DNA from: an uncultured Alphaproteobacteria bacterium
GTDB taxonomy: Bacteria; Pseudomonadota; Alphaproteobacteria; UBA8366; JADFVY01
Length of the DNA stretch: 37,477 nucleotides
Reading direction: 5' to 3'
Assembly (NCBI GenBank): GCA_947259105.1
Contig: CAMYKU010000042.1
Location: 1-37,477, forward strand
The notes under the pieces are model-generated. The model ran no database searches. It was not told the origin of the DNA and saw only the letters and a program-made list of their open reading frames with translations. The stretch's first letter is position 1. The number at the start of each line of letters is the position of its first letter. Position numbers and translations under genes: made by a program. Positions 9,639-17,312 of the stretch are shown here, piece after piece.

Positions 9639-10263
9639 TGTGACCGGCCGGCCCGCTGGTGGGGAAGCTGTGCGCCGAACGCAGCCGCCGCGGGAGATCA
9701 TGGATGCTGTCGGGGAGAACCTCGGAGTTCTTGTCGAGCGTGAAGCGGACGACGGTGACTTCCTGGCCGGAGCGGGCCAGTTCCACCTGTTCGCGATGGA
9801 TCACCCGCATGGGGGCCTTTTCGCCCAGCTTGATTCCGACCACCACCTGGCTCGGCACGATCTTGCGGGGATCGGTGTTGCTGTAGAGGTGCAGGTTCAC
9901 GGTGTACTCCCCCTCGGGCGCCCCGCGGCTGAACGCGATCTCGTAGTTCAGATTGCCGGAATCGTTGATATGACCCATGTCGTCGCGCAGCAGGTTGAAG
10001 ACCCGGCCGCCGCGGTTCGAGTACCCCACCGGCTTGTCGCCGGGGGCCTGGACCCAGAGATCGACATCGGTGTTCATGTCGTCCGGCCAGTGCAACTCGA
10101 CGACGATGTTGCCGGGCTGCTGCTCGTCGGTTTGCTTGGTCGGCGGGTTCAGGTGCGGCAGCAGAAGCACCACGATGGTCACGAACCCGAGCAGCGCCAG
10201 CATGATGACGTCCCGGAAGACCGTGCCGTCATCGCTGTCGCCGAGCGGGTCAAATCCTTGCAT
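9631..10263 (-). CDS. ExbD/MotB-like single-pass protein with beta-sandwich-like domain
   Basis: A 210-residue protein with one N-terminal membrane helix (about 18-37). The motif FRDVIMLALLGF aligns by eye with the TM start of ExbD (IDVMLVLLIIF), placing D18 where ExbD and MotB carry the proton-binding Asp. The usual ExbD periplasmic fold is not evident. Instead there is a beta-rich region with ELHWPDDMNTDVDLWVQAPG and EGEYTVNLHLYSN, resembling the DUF2135/pre-peptidase-type sandwich found near VWA proteins (inference). Its start overlaps the channel gene by 14 nt, so the two are co-translated. Confidence 0.8.
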   Translation of the reverse strand: MQGFDPLGDSDDGTVFRDVIMLALLGFVTIVVLLLPHLNPPTKQTDEQQPGNIVVELHWPDDMNTDVDLWVQAPGDKPVGYSNRGGRVFNLLRDDMGHINDSGNLNYEIAFSRGAPEGEYTVNLHLYSNTDPRKIVPSQVVVGIKLGEKAPMRVIHREQVELARSGQEVTVVRFTLDKNSEVLPDSIHDLPRRLRSAHSFPTSGPAGHNG

Positions 10264-11002
10264 TGGCCTCGCCCCGCGCGACCAGGCGGTCGAGCAGCCG
10301 CACCGCGCCGCCGGCCAGGATCAGGTAGTTGACCTTCAGCCACAGATGCAGCACCGCCCCGACCAGCGTGGTGTAGAGCGCCACCGACATGCCGTGGATC
10401 AGCTCGGCCACCATCGGCGCGATCGAATCGACGTTGCCGGCGGATTGCGGATCGACGCCCGACAGCGCGATGATGAAGCCGACGACGGTGCCGACCAGCC
10501 CCAGCAGCACCAGGCTGTTGGCGACGTGAAGAGGGGTGGCGATGCGGCCCGAGAGGACCAGCTTCAGCCGCGAAGCGGTGATGGTCCGGCTTCCGGAATC
10601 GCGCTCCGCCACGTCGTCGAGATAGCGCGCCGCCTGCGATGCGGGATCGGGGCGCCGCGCCCGCACCTGCTCCAGCTCCATGCTGACCTGCCAGATCCGG
10701 TGCGCGCAGATACCGAGCCCGGTCAGAAATACGAAGAAGATGCCCAGCGACAGGCCGGTATCGTCGGCCGACAGGACGGTGCTTACCCAGCCCTGCGCCC
10801 AGGCCGCGCCCAGCATGGCGAATGCGGCGACGTTGAACAGCGCGAACCGGAGGGCGAGAAGGTGGCTTCTTGCCGCCTCCAGGGTCTGGCGGAAGGCCAG
10901 CGCCGCATCGGTTCGTCCCGCGTTGATCGGCAGGACACCTGCGTATCCCCCGCCCGCCCCGTCGGGCGCGAAGTTTCGGCCGGTGTGATTGCCGTTGGTC
11001 AT
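10250..11002 (-). CDS. MotA/TolQ/ExbB-type proton channel protein
   Basis: A 250-residue integral membrane protein of the MotA/TolQ/ExbB family, which converts proton flow into work at the cell envelope. Helices are predicted at about 48-68, 79-98, 160-182 and 205-232. The family signature is in the last two: VLLGLVGTVVGFI and GMSVALYTTLVGAVLHLWL. The central cytoplasmic segment (about 100-155) is Arg/Glu-rich. The ATG at 11002 follows GGAGAG. It is the first gene of a three-gene operon with overlapping ends. The partner next door has an Asp-headed helix, as expected for a stator pair, but TonB, TolA and flagellar genes are absent here. Confidence 0.9.
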   Translation of the reverse strand: MTNGNHTGRNFAPDGAGGGYAGVLPINAGRTDAALAFRQTLEAARSHLLALRFALFNVAAFAMLGAAWAQGWVSTVLSADDTGLSLGIFFVFLTGLGICAHRIWQVSMELEQVRARRPDPASQAARYLDDVAERDSGSRTITASRLKLVLSGRIATPLHVANSLVLLGLVGTVVGFIIALSGVDPQSAGNVDSIAPMVAELIHGMSVALYTTLVGAVLHLWLKVNYLILAGGAVRLLDRLVARGEANARI

Positions 11003-11503
11003 CAAACTCTCCAGTCTCGCACATCGAGGCGGGCGGCCGGGGCGCACGTTGCGCCCGTATCGGGCCCGGCCGGCGGGGTGCGTTTACCGCCGGCACCCCC
11101 TGTCGCCGAAACTGAAGCATGGATTTACGCCGCGCCGTGCATGGAGGTCCAACAACCTCTGGTAGAAGCGGCGTCCTGCTTCATTTTTTCCTGCAGCGCG
11201 AACATCGCGCTCCCGGTACACGTATTATTGGGGAAAACCATTAACAAAGTAACAAACGCCACCATCACGAAACGTTTACGCGATATTTCTCGTTTACGAA
11301 GAAGTAAGCATAGTTTTTATTTGATTATAACAGTCTATGGAATCTCCCGCGTTCACGACAATGGTTAACAGGCCCGATTCGGAGCGGATTCGAGCGGTTG
11401 GGGGATTTTGTCGCATGCCGCCCGGTGGCCTGCGCCGGGGGCGGCACGTCACCGCCACTGCGGGTCGAGCGTTGGCCGGGGACCGGGCCGGTCGGTGACC
11501 CCG
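11003..11503. other. Intergenic region with AT-rich island
   Basis: No gene is recognised. Roughly 11170-11370 is markedly AT-rich, unlike the rest of the window. It contains direct copies of CGTTTACG at 11273-11280 and 11291-11298 (18 bp apart, under two helical turns) and the stretch TTAACAAAGTAACAAACG. It lies upstream of the minus-strand channel operon and probably carries its promoter, but I could not place -35/-10 boxes with good spacing. Confidence 0.5.
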
Positions 11504-11989
11504 TCAGGCGATGGCGGCGATGCTCTCCAGGTCGGCCTGCACACTCTTGGTGTCGCGGTCGGCGAACGGGATGGTGACGAGTTGCGCGATGCGCTGCTCC
11601 AGTTGTTCGCAGACGGTCGCGAAGGCATCGTGCATCGCGGCCTCGTCACCGATCGCCGCGGCCGGATCGGGCAGGCTCCAGTGCACCCGGATGGGATCGC
11701 CCGGCAGCACCGGGCCGGCTTCGTTCGCGACCATGTCGCAAACGGTGATGACCAGATCCATGACCGGCGCGTGGGGGTTGGCGAACTCATTCCAGCTCTT
11801 GCTGCGCAGCCCGTGCACGGCGACGCTGCGTTCCTCCAGCAGCTTCAGCGCGATCGGGTGGGGCTCGTCCGCGGGCTGGCTGCCGGCGCTGAACGCCGTA
11901 AGCTGGCCTTCGCTCCAGTGCCGCAGCAGGGCCTCGGCCATGATGCTGCGGGCCGAGTTGTCGGTGCACAGGAACAACACATTCTGCAT
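11504..11989 (-). CDS. ArsC-like low-molecular-weight phosphatase/arsenate reductase
   Basis: A 161-residue protein of the low-molecular-weight tyrosine phosphatase fold used by thioredoxin-linked arsenate reductases. The P-loop C8-T-D-N-S-A-R14-S follows the first strand (NVLFLCTDNSARSIMAEALL), matching the arsenate reductase pattern CxxNSxRS. DPIRVHWSLPDPAA supplies the DP motif. The start at 11989 is the one that puts the P-loop strand at the N-terminus; an upstream in-frame start would add nine residues. No arsR, arsB or acr3 is adjacent, so arsenic resistance is not proven and a phosphatase role is possible. It is divergent from mmcB, with 119 nt between. Confidence 0.85.
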   Translation of the reverse strand: MQNVLFLCTDNSARSIMAEALLRHWSEGQLTAFSAGSQPADEPHPIALKLLEERSVAVHGLRSKSWNEFANPHAPVMDLVITVCDMVANEAGPVLPGDPIRVHWSLPDPAAAIGDEAAMHDAFATVCEQLEQRIAQLVTIPFADRDTKSVQADLESIAAIA

Positions 11990-12076
11990 GACGCCGTCTC
12001 CACGATGAACCGGCACATTGTGTCATGAAATTGCAAACAGAAGGTTTCCAACATGGGCCGGCGGCTGCCCACTTCC

Positions 12077-12091
12077 GTACCCGTTTTGTTC
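12077..12091 (+). promoter_or_regulatory. Candidate LexA (SOS) box upstream of mmcB
   Basis: GTAC-CCGTTTT-GTTC fits the alphaproteobacterial LexA site GTTC-N7-GTTC with one mismatch in the left half. It lies 18 nt before the mmcB ATG. mmcB belongs to the damage-inducible set in Caulobacter (family knowledge), which makes the match more credible than its sequence alone. Confidence 0.5.
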
Positions 12092-12108
12092 GTGCTAGGC
12101 TTTCACCC

Positions 12109-12576
12109 ATGCCGGGGATCCAGGCAGGAGATTTCATTCCGGACGGGCTGGCGGGCGATCTTGCCCGCGGCGTGATGCGCCTGTTCGGCGATCTGGGACA
12201 GAGCTGCCTTGCCGAATTGCCGCTGGGCAACGGGCGGCGGGTCGACGTGATGGCGCTCGACCGCGGCGGATTGCTGACCGTCGTCGAGATCAAGACCACC
12301 GCCGCCGATTACCGCTCCGACGCCAAGTGGCGCGAGTATCTGGCGTATTGCGACGCGTTCTACTTCGCGGTGCCGGAGACCTTCGACCGGTCGCTGCTGC
12401 CGGACCGCGTGGGGATCATCGTCGCCGACGGCTGGGGCGGCGCGATCCTCACCGCCGCGCCCGAATTCAAACTGGGCCCGGCGCGGCGCAAGGCGGTGAC
12501 ACTGCGCTTCGCCCGTACGGCCGGCCGGCGGCTGATGCGCCTCCACCGGCCGGATTATTCACAGCCTGCCGTTTGA
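12109..12576 (+). CDS. mmcB: MmcB family DNA repair protein
   Basis: A 155-residue protein of the MmcB family, a PD-(D/E)xK-like nuclease fold linked to tolerance of DNA crosslinks and mitomycin C in Caulobacter. The predicted active-site residues are visible: D46 (RRVDVMAL), then E60 and K62 in VVEIKTTAADYRSD. The following YLAYCDAFYFAVP is the typical family block, and GIIVADGWGG supplies a further conserved strand. The full family length is present. An SOS-like box lies just upstream. The gene ends 11 nt from the convergent phosphatase gene. Confidence 0.9.
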   Translation: MPGIQAGDFIPDGLAGDLARGVMRLFGDLGQSCLAELPLGNGRRVDVMALDRGGLLTVVEIKTTAADYRSDAKWREYLAYCDAFYFAVPETFDRSLLPDRVGIIVADGWGGAILTAAPEFKLGPARRKAVTLRFARTAGRRLMRLHRPDYSQPAV

Positions 12577-12587
12577 TCCGGCGTGCT

Positions 12588-13328
12588 TCACGTCTGCAGG
12601 AAATCCCGCGTCGCGCCTTCCAGCACCAGCGCCGTCAGCGGGCCGCCATAGACCGCCCCGGTATCGATGCCGATGCGGTTGGAGCGGATCTCGACCGCCT
12701 CGCACGGCGTGTGGCCGTGCACGACGATATGGCCGTGATCCGCCTTGGAATGGAGGAACGCCTCGCGGATCCACAACAGGTCGGCGCGCGACTGGTCCTC
12801 GAGCGTCCGGCCGGGCCGGAGTCCCGCGTGAACGAACAGATAGTCGCCTTCGATGCGATACAGGTCCAGCGCCTCGAAGAACCCGAGATGCGCCGGCGGC
12901 AGGCGGGACCGGAATTCGTCCCGCAGCTCCCGCGGATCCGCCATCCACGAATCGTGGCCGCGCGGGTCGACGTCATAGCTTTCCAGCGTCCGGATTCCGC
13001 CATTGTGGAACCAGGCGGACATCGAACCGGCGGCCTCCAGAAAATGCAGCAGGAATTCCTCGTGATTGCCCATCAGGAAGACGCGCTCGAACCCCGGCAG
13101 CGTATCGGCGATCAGCCGGTCGACGACGCCGGCGGAATCGGGCCCGCGGTCGACATAGTCCCCAAGGTAGACGGCGATCCGGCGTTCCGCCGCCCGCCCG
13201 CCCGCATCCGCGCGGATCATCGCATGAAGCCTGTCGAGCTTCGCGGTCTCGCCGTGGATGTCGCCGATCGCATAGACCACGCTGTCCGCGGGCACCGACG
13301 GCGGCGCGCCGCCGGGTGTGCCCGTCAT
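12588..13328 (-). CDS. Metallophosphoesterase (serine/threonine phosphatase type)
   Basis: A 246-residue calcineurin-like metallophosphatase. Metal-binding motifs occur in order: GDIHG (D23, H25), GDYVDRGPDS (D57, D60), GNHEE (N88, H89), FVHAGL and VVHGHTP. This is the arrangement of bacterial PrpA/PP1-like phosphatases and of diadenosine tetraphosphatase relatives, and sequence alone does not decide between protein and nucleotide substrates. The ATG at 13328 was chosen; a GTG five codons upstream is possible. It starts 18 nt after regA on the same strand, so it is probably co-transcribed with the redox two-component genes. Confidence 0.9.
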   Translation of the reverse strand: MTGTPGGAPPSVPADSVVYAIGDIHGETAKLDRLHAMIRADAGGRAAERRIAVYLGDYVDRGPDSAGVVDRLIADTLPGFERVFLMGNHEEFLLHFLEAAGSMSAWFHNGGIRTLESYDVDPRGHDSWMADPRELRDEFRSRLPPAHLGFFEALDLYRIEGDYLFVHAGLRPGRTLEDQSRADLLWIREAFLHSKADHGHIVVHGHTPCEAVEIRSNRIGIDTGAVYGGPLTALVLEGATRDFLQT

Positions 13329-13346
13329 GGCCGTTCGCCCCACCGC

Positions 13347-13889
13347 TCAGCTGCGCGGCGCGTATTTCGCAAGGATGCGCTGCAGGGTGCGGCGATGCAT
13401 TTTCAGCCGCCGCGCGGTTTCCGATACGTTGCGGCCGCACTGCTCGTAGACCCGCTGGATATGCTCCCAGCGGACCCGGTCGGCCGACATCGGATCCTCC
13501 GGCGGCGGCGGCAGCGCCCGTTCGGTTTCAACCAGCGCCGCGGTGATCGCGTCGGCGTCGGCCGGCTTGGCGAGGTAGTCCACCGCCCCCGCCTTCACCG
13601 CGGCGACCGCCGTTGCGATGTTGCCGTATCCGGTCAGCATCACGATCCGCATGTCCTCGCGCGCCTCGCGCAGGGCCTCGACGACTTCCAGCCCGTTGCC
13701 ATCGACCAGCTTCAGGTCGACGACCGCGTGCGACGGCGGATTCGACCGTGCCGTCGCAATCCCCTCGGCCACGCTGGCCGCCGTTAGTACGCTGAAACCG
13801 CGATCCTCCATTGCCCGCGCCAGCCGATTGCGCAGCGGCGCGTCGTCGTCAACGATCAGCAGGCTTTTGTCGCCACCGTCTTCACCCAT
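13347..13889 (-). CDS. regA: RegA/PrrA/ActR family response regulator
   Basis: A 180-residue response regulator. The receiver domain has the acidic pair in IVDDD and the phosphoacceptor D58 (AVVDLKL), followed by the switch Thr region VMLTGYGNIATA and KPAD. The output is the short Fis-type helix-turn-helix of the RegA/PrrA/ActR group: HIQRVYEQCGRNVSETARRL followed by KMHRRTLQRILAK, highly characteristic. These regulators control photosynthesis, respiration, nitrogen or hydrogen metabolism in response to redox state. It sits 24 nt after regB, so kinase and regulator form one unit. Confidence 0.95.
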   Translation of the reverse strand: MGEDGGDKSLLIVDDDAPLRNRLARAMEDRGFSVLTAASVAEGIATARSNPPSHAVVDLKLVDGNGLEVVEALREAREDMRIVMLTGYGNIATAVAAVKAGAVDYLAKPADADAITAALVETERALPPPPEDPMSADRVRWEHIQRVYEQCGRNVSETARRLKMHRRTLQRILAKYAPRS

Positions 13890-13913
13890 CTCTTTGACTA
13901 CCGGCCAATTTTA

Positions 13914-15248
13914 TCACCGGTCCCCCGATTCAGTTTCTTCTATGGCTTCAAGCATAGCGCGCGGCCAGCGTATGACAACCTCGGCGCCATCGCTGTTGCG
14001 GAAGTTCAGCGTGGCGCCGGTCCGCTCCAGGACCGTCTGGGCGATAAAGACACCAAGGCCCATATGCTCCTCCTCGCCGGCGCGGCTTGAAACATAGGGC
14101 TCGCCCAGTGCCGCCAGGACGTCGGGTGCAAATCCCGGCCCGTCGTCGGAAATGACGATCTGGACTTCAGGGTACGTCCACGACGTCCGCACCTCGACCA
14201 TCGTGCGGGCAAACTGCGTGGCGTTCTGGACGAGCGTGCCGAGCGCCAGCAGGACGTCCGGACTGCGCACCACCTGCGGCTCCGGCGCATCGGCGTCGGC
14301 GTCGCGCACGAACGACAACGCGACCTGATCGGTCTTCGCGTGCTCCGCCGCCTCCTCGACAAGCGCGCCCAGGGGCATCCGCTCGAAGGGCATGCCGCCC
14401 ATTTCCTCGGGCCGGCGGGCCAGTTCGGCCAGAATATCCCGGCAGCGAGCCGACTGGCTGAGCAGCAGCTCGATATCCTCGGCAATGGGGCTGTCATTCG
14501 AGACGTTGCGTGAGAGTTCCTTTGCGACCACGGCGATCGTCGCCAGCGGCGAGCCGAGCTCGTGCGCCGCCGCGGCCGCAAGGCCGCCGAGCGCCGTAAA
14601 ACGCTGCTCGCGCAACAGCGCCTGTCTCGCTTCGGCCAGGGCTTCCGACATGCGGCGCGCCTCTTCGGCGACGGACCAGACATAGGTCGATATGAACACC
14701 GTGGACACCGAGAGCGCGGTCCAGATGCCCAGAACATAAGGCGCCGGCTGGATGAACTCGCCCGGCGACCACGGCAGCGGCAGATGCCAGAACGCCAGAA
14801 CCGTGATGCAGGCGATGGCCAGCCCGACCAGGATCGCGGTGGCGGCGCGCGACAGGATGGTCGCGGATACCGTAACCGGCCCCAGCATCAGGATAACGAA
14901 CGGATTGTGCACGCCGCCGGTCAGGAACAGCAGGACGGTCAGCTGAACCAGGTCGAATCCCAGGAAGATGGCGGCCTCCTGGTTTCCGAGGCGGGCCCGC
15001 GGCGCGCGCCGCCTGGCCAGCCAGGCATTGGACGCCGCGGTGGCGGCGATCGCGGTGAAACAGGCGGCAAGAGGCAGGTCGAATCCGATTCCGAACTCCA
15101 CCGCCAGCACCGCCACCGCCTGCCCGCCGGTGGCGATCCACCGGATCAGGATCAGCGTCCCGACCCGCAGCCGGCCCATCCGCGCAATCGCCGAGAGCCG
15201 CCGGCTGCTCAGCGCGCCCAATGGCTGATGTTGCTCGATGGTGGACAT
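13914..15248 (-). CDS. regB: RegB/PrrB/ActS family redox sensor histidine kinase
   Basis: A 444-residue membrane kinase that autophosphorylates and passes phosphate to RegA according to redox and quinone state. About six membrane helices occupy residues 28-192. The family's quinone-linked motif GGVHNPF is at 111-117, the H-box is AAAAHELGSPLATI with H229, and the redox-active Cys of RegB is retained (C269 in SARCRDILAEL). The ATP lid follows: LVQNATQFA, DDGPGF and GLGVFIAQTVLERTGA. The start at 15248 gives the usual short cytoplasmic N-terminus. No senC/prrC gene lies between regB and regA, unlike in Rhodobacter. Confidence 0.95.
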   Translation of the reverse strand: MSTIEQHQPLGALSSRRLSAIARMGRLRVGTLILIRWIATGGQAVAVLAVEFGIGFDLPLAACFTAIAATAASNAWLARRRAPRARLGNQEAAIFLGFDLVQLTVLLFLTGGVHNPFVILMLGPVTVSATILSRAATAILVGLAIACITVLAFWHLPLPWSPGEFIQPAPYVLGIWTALSVSTVFISTYVWSVAEEARRMSEALAEARQALLREQRFTALGGLAAAAAHELGSPLATIAVVAKELSRNVSNDSPIAEDIELLLSQSARCRDILAELARRPEEMGGMPFERMPLGALVEEAAEHAKTDQVALSFVRDADADAPEPQVVRSPDVLLALGTLVQNATQFARTMVEVRTSWTYPEVQIVISDDGPGFAPDVLAALGEPYVSSRAGEEEHMGLGVFIAQTVLERTGATLNFRNSDGAEVVIRWPRAMLEAIEETESGDR

Positions 15249-15289
15249 GGCCGGTAAGGCAGCATGTCGGGGCGCGGGGCGCAAGAAAA

Positions 15290-16162
15290 TTACGGCTGCA
15301 CGAGCCCCGTCATCTTCTCGCTGACCTCCCACAGGCGCAGCGCGTCCGCGTCGTTCAGCGCCTGCGGTGCGGGCTGCCGCTCCCTGCGGTCCTGAAAATA
15401 CCGGCCCGTCACGCCGTCCAGCTGCGGCGCCGTCGCGAGCCAGACCGGCGTGTCCGCCCCCTGTCCGGCGCGGCGGCTGAACGGCCGGTACAGCGCCTGG
15501 AAATACGGCATCCAGCCGGTCCTGTTGTTTCGCCCGAAGCCGGTGGCCACGACACCGGGATGCAGCGCGTTCGCGGTGACGCCGGCGCCGTCCAGCCGCC
15601 GCGCCAGTTCGCGCGTGAACAGGATGTTGGCCAGTTTCGACTGGCCGTAGGCCCGCCAGGCGCCATACTGCCGCTCGCCGTTCAGATCGTCGAAGGCGAT
15701 GCGGCCGTCGCCGTAACCCCGCCGATGCAGCGCGGACGCCACGTTGACGATCCGCGCCCGGCCGCTGTCGCGCAGCCGGTCGAGCAGCAACCGGGTCAGC
15801 AGAAAATAACCGAGATGATTGACCGCGAACGTGGTTTCGATCCCGTCCCCGGTCAGCGTCCGTTCCGCGTGGATCGCGCCGGCATTGTTCAGCAGCACGT
15901 GCAGCGGCCGGCCCGATTCGAGGAACGAAGCGGCGGCGGCGCGAATCTGCCGTTGCGACGACAGGTCGGCGACCAGCAGCGTGACGTCGCGATTGCCGGA
16001 ACGTTCCGAAATCTCGGCCATCGCGGCCTCACCGCGCCCGCGGTCGCGGCACAGCAGCACCAGGCTTGCGCCCATCCCGGCGAGGTCGAGGGCGGCCGCC
16101 TTGCCGATCCCGTTGCTGGCCCCGGTCACGAGGCAGACCCGCCCCTGCATCGGCTGTTCCAT
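15290..16162 (-). CDS. SDR family oxidoreductase (retinol dehydrogenase-like)
   Basis: A 290-residue short-chain dehydrogenase. The nucleotide-binding motif TGASNGIG is at 13-20, NNAGA follows, and the catalytic pair Y172-xxx-K176 is in AYGQSKLAN; the Ser lies in IVNVASALHRRGYG. The form with VNHLGYFLLT and HPGVVATGFGRNNR is typical of retinol dehydrogenase/WW-domain oxidoreductase-like SDRs, whose bacterial substrates are mostly unknown. The ATG at 16162 follows GGAG, which overlaps the cobT stop region (5 nt gap), so it is co-transcribed with cobT. Nothing in the sequence ties it to cobalamin chemistry. Confidence 0.9.
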   Translation of the reverse strand: MEQPMQGRVCLVTGASNGIGKAAALDLAGMGASLVLLCRDRGRGEAAMAEISERSGNRDVTLLVADLSSQRQIRAAAASFLESGRPLHVLLNNAGAIHAERTLTGDGIETTFAVNHLGYFLLTRLLLDRLRDSGRARIVNVASALHRRGYGDGRIAFDDLNGERQYGAWRAYGQSKLANILFTRELARRLDGAGVTANALHPGVVATGFGRNNRTGWMPYFQALYRPFSRRAGQGADTPVWLATAPQLDGVTGRYFQDRRERQPAPQALNDADALRLWEVSEKMTGLVQP

Positions 16163-16167
16163 CGCCG

Positions 16168-17190
16168 TCACTCCTTGCCGCTGACGCCCGCCTCGGCGAA
16201 GGTCGCCATGCCGGCATGGCAATTGACCGCCGCGCGCAGCAGGCCCAGCGCAAGCACCGCGCCGGACGCCTCGCCCAGCCGCATGCCGAGATCGAGCAAC
16301 GGTTCCTGGCCGATTGCCTCCAGCAGGCGGCGATGGCCGGGCTCGGCCGAGCAATGCGCGACGACGCAGTGGTCGATGAGGTGCGGCGCGATCCGGTGCA
16401 GGATCGCCGCGGCGGCGGTGCAGGCATAGCCGTCCAGCAGCACCGGCACCCTTCCCATGCGTGCGGCGATGATGGCGCCGGCGATCGCCGCCAGCTCGCG
16501 CCCGCCCAGCCGGCGCAGGATCTCCAGCGGATCGTCCAGCGCCTCGCGGTGCAACGCCACCGCTTCGGCGACCACCTTCGTCTTGGCGTGCAGCGCCTTG
16601 CCCTCAACGCCGGTCCCCGGCCCGGTCCAGTCGGCCGCCGCGCCACCGAACATCGCATGGCAAAGGGCCGCCGCGCTGGTCGTGTTGGCGATGCCCATCT
16701 CGCCGAGGCAGATCACATCGAGCCCGTCCTCGACCGCCGTCATGCCGAAGGCCATCGCGGTTGCGCATTCCGCATCCGCCATCGCGGGACCCTGGGTGAA
16801 ATCCGCGGTCGGCTGCTCCAACCCCATCTCGTAAACGCGCAGTTCCGCGTCGAACGTCCGGCACAGCTGGTTGATAGCGGCGCCGCCGGCCCGGAAATTC
16901 GCCACCATCTGCGCCGTGACCGCGGCCGGGTAGGCGGAAACCCCGCGCGCCGCAACCCCGTGACTGCCCGCGAACACCGCCGCCCGCGGCCGCTCGATGC
17001 GCGGCGGGTGCCGGCCCTGCCAGCGCGCCATCCATTGGCTCAGAACCTCGAGCCGCGCCAGCGCGCCCGGCGGTTTTGTGAGTTGTGCTTCGCGTGCGGC
17101 GGCCTTCGCCGCCGCGTCCTCGTCGGGGCCGGGAAGCCGGGTCAGGATTTGGCGGATTTCATCCAGCGAGGCGGCCGTGATGTCTCCCAT
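16168..17190 (-). CDS. cobT: Nicotinate-nucleotide--dimethylbenzimidazole phosphoribosyltransferase
   Basis: CobT activates dimethylbenzimidazole to alpha-ribazole phosphate for the lower ligand of cobalamin. The 340-residue protein carries the family landmarks LTKPPGALARLE, FAGSHGVAARGVSAYP, EMGIANTTSAAALCHAMFGG and, near the C-terminus, MRLGEASGA with the probable catalytic Glu at 307. The ATG at 17190 is chosen from the family N-terminus and an AGAGAG site. It is divergent from cobS, with 122 nt between. It heads a minus-strand run continuing into the SDR, regB, regA and a phosphatase. This is the phosphoribosyltransferase, not the cobaltochelatase subunit that also bears the name CobT. 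Confidence 0.95.
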   Translation of the reverse strand: MGDITAASLDEIRQILTRLPGPDEDAAAKAAAREAQLTKPPGALARLEVLSQWMARWQGRHPPRIERPRAAVFAGSHGVAARGVSAYPAAVTAQMVANFRAGGAAINQLCRTFDAELRVYEMGLEQPTADFTQGPAMADAECATAMAFGMTAVEDGLDVICLGEMGIANTTSAAALCHAMFGGAAADWTGPGTGVEGKALHAKTKVVAEAVALHREALDDPLEILRRLGGRELAAIAGAIIAARMGRVPVLLDGYACTAAAAILHRIAPHLIDHCVVAHCSAEPGHRRLLEAIGQEPLLDLGMRLGEASGAVLALGLLRAAVNCHAGMATFAEAGVSGKE

Positions 17191-17312
17191 GCGATCTCTC
17201 TGTCTGCTGTCCGAATGACGCCGCTGTTCCCGCGGCGCGGTGCAATGCTCTATAAACGATCGGGAGTGCCCATGGGCAGGGAAATATCGGGAAGAAGGAC
17301 CGGCGTTACGCC

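Noticed and set aside
17191..17312. Cobalamin riboswitch between cobT and cobS
   Set aside because: The gap is too short for the usual ~200-nt aptamer and shows no B12-box-like sequence. Other gaps before cob genes hold repeats instead.
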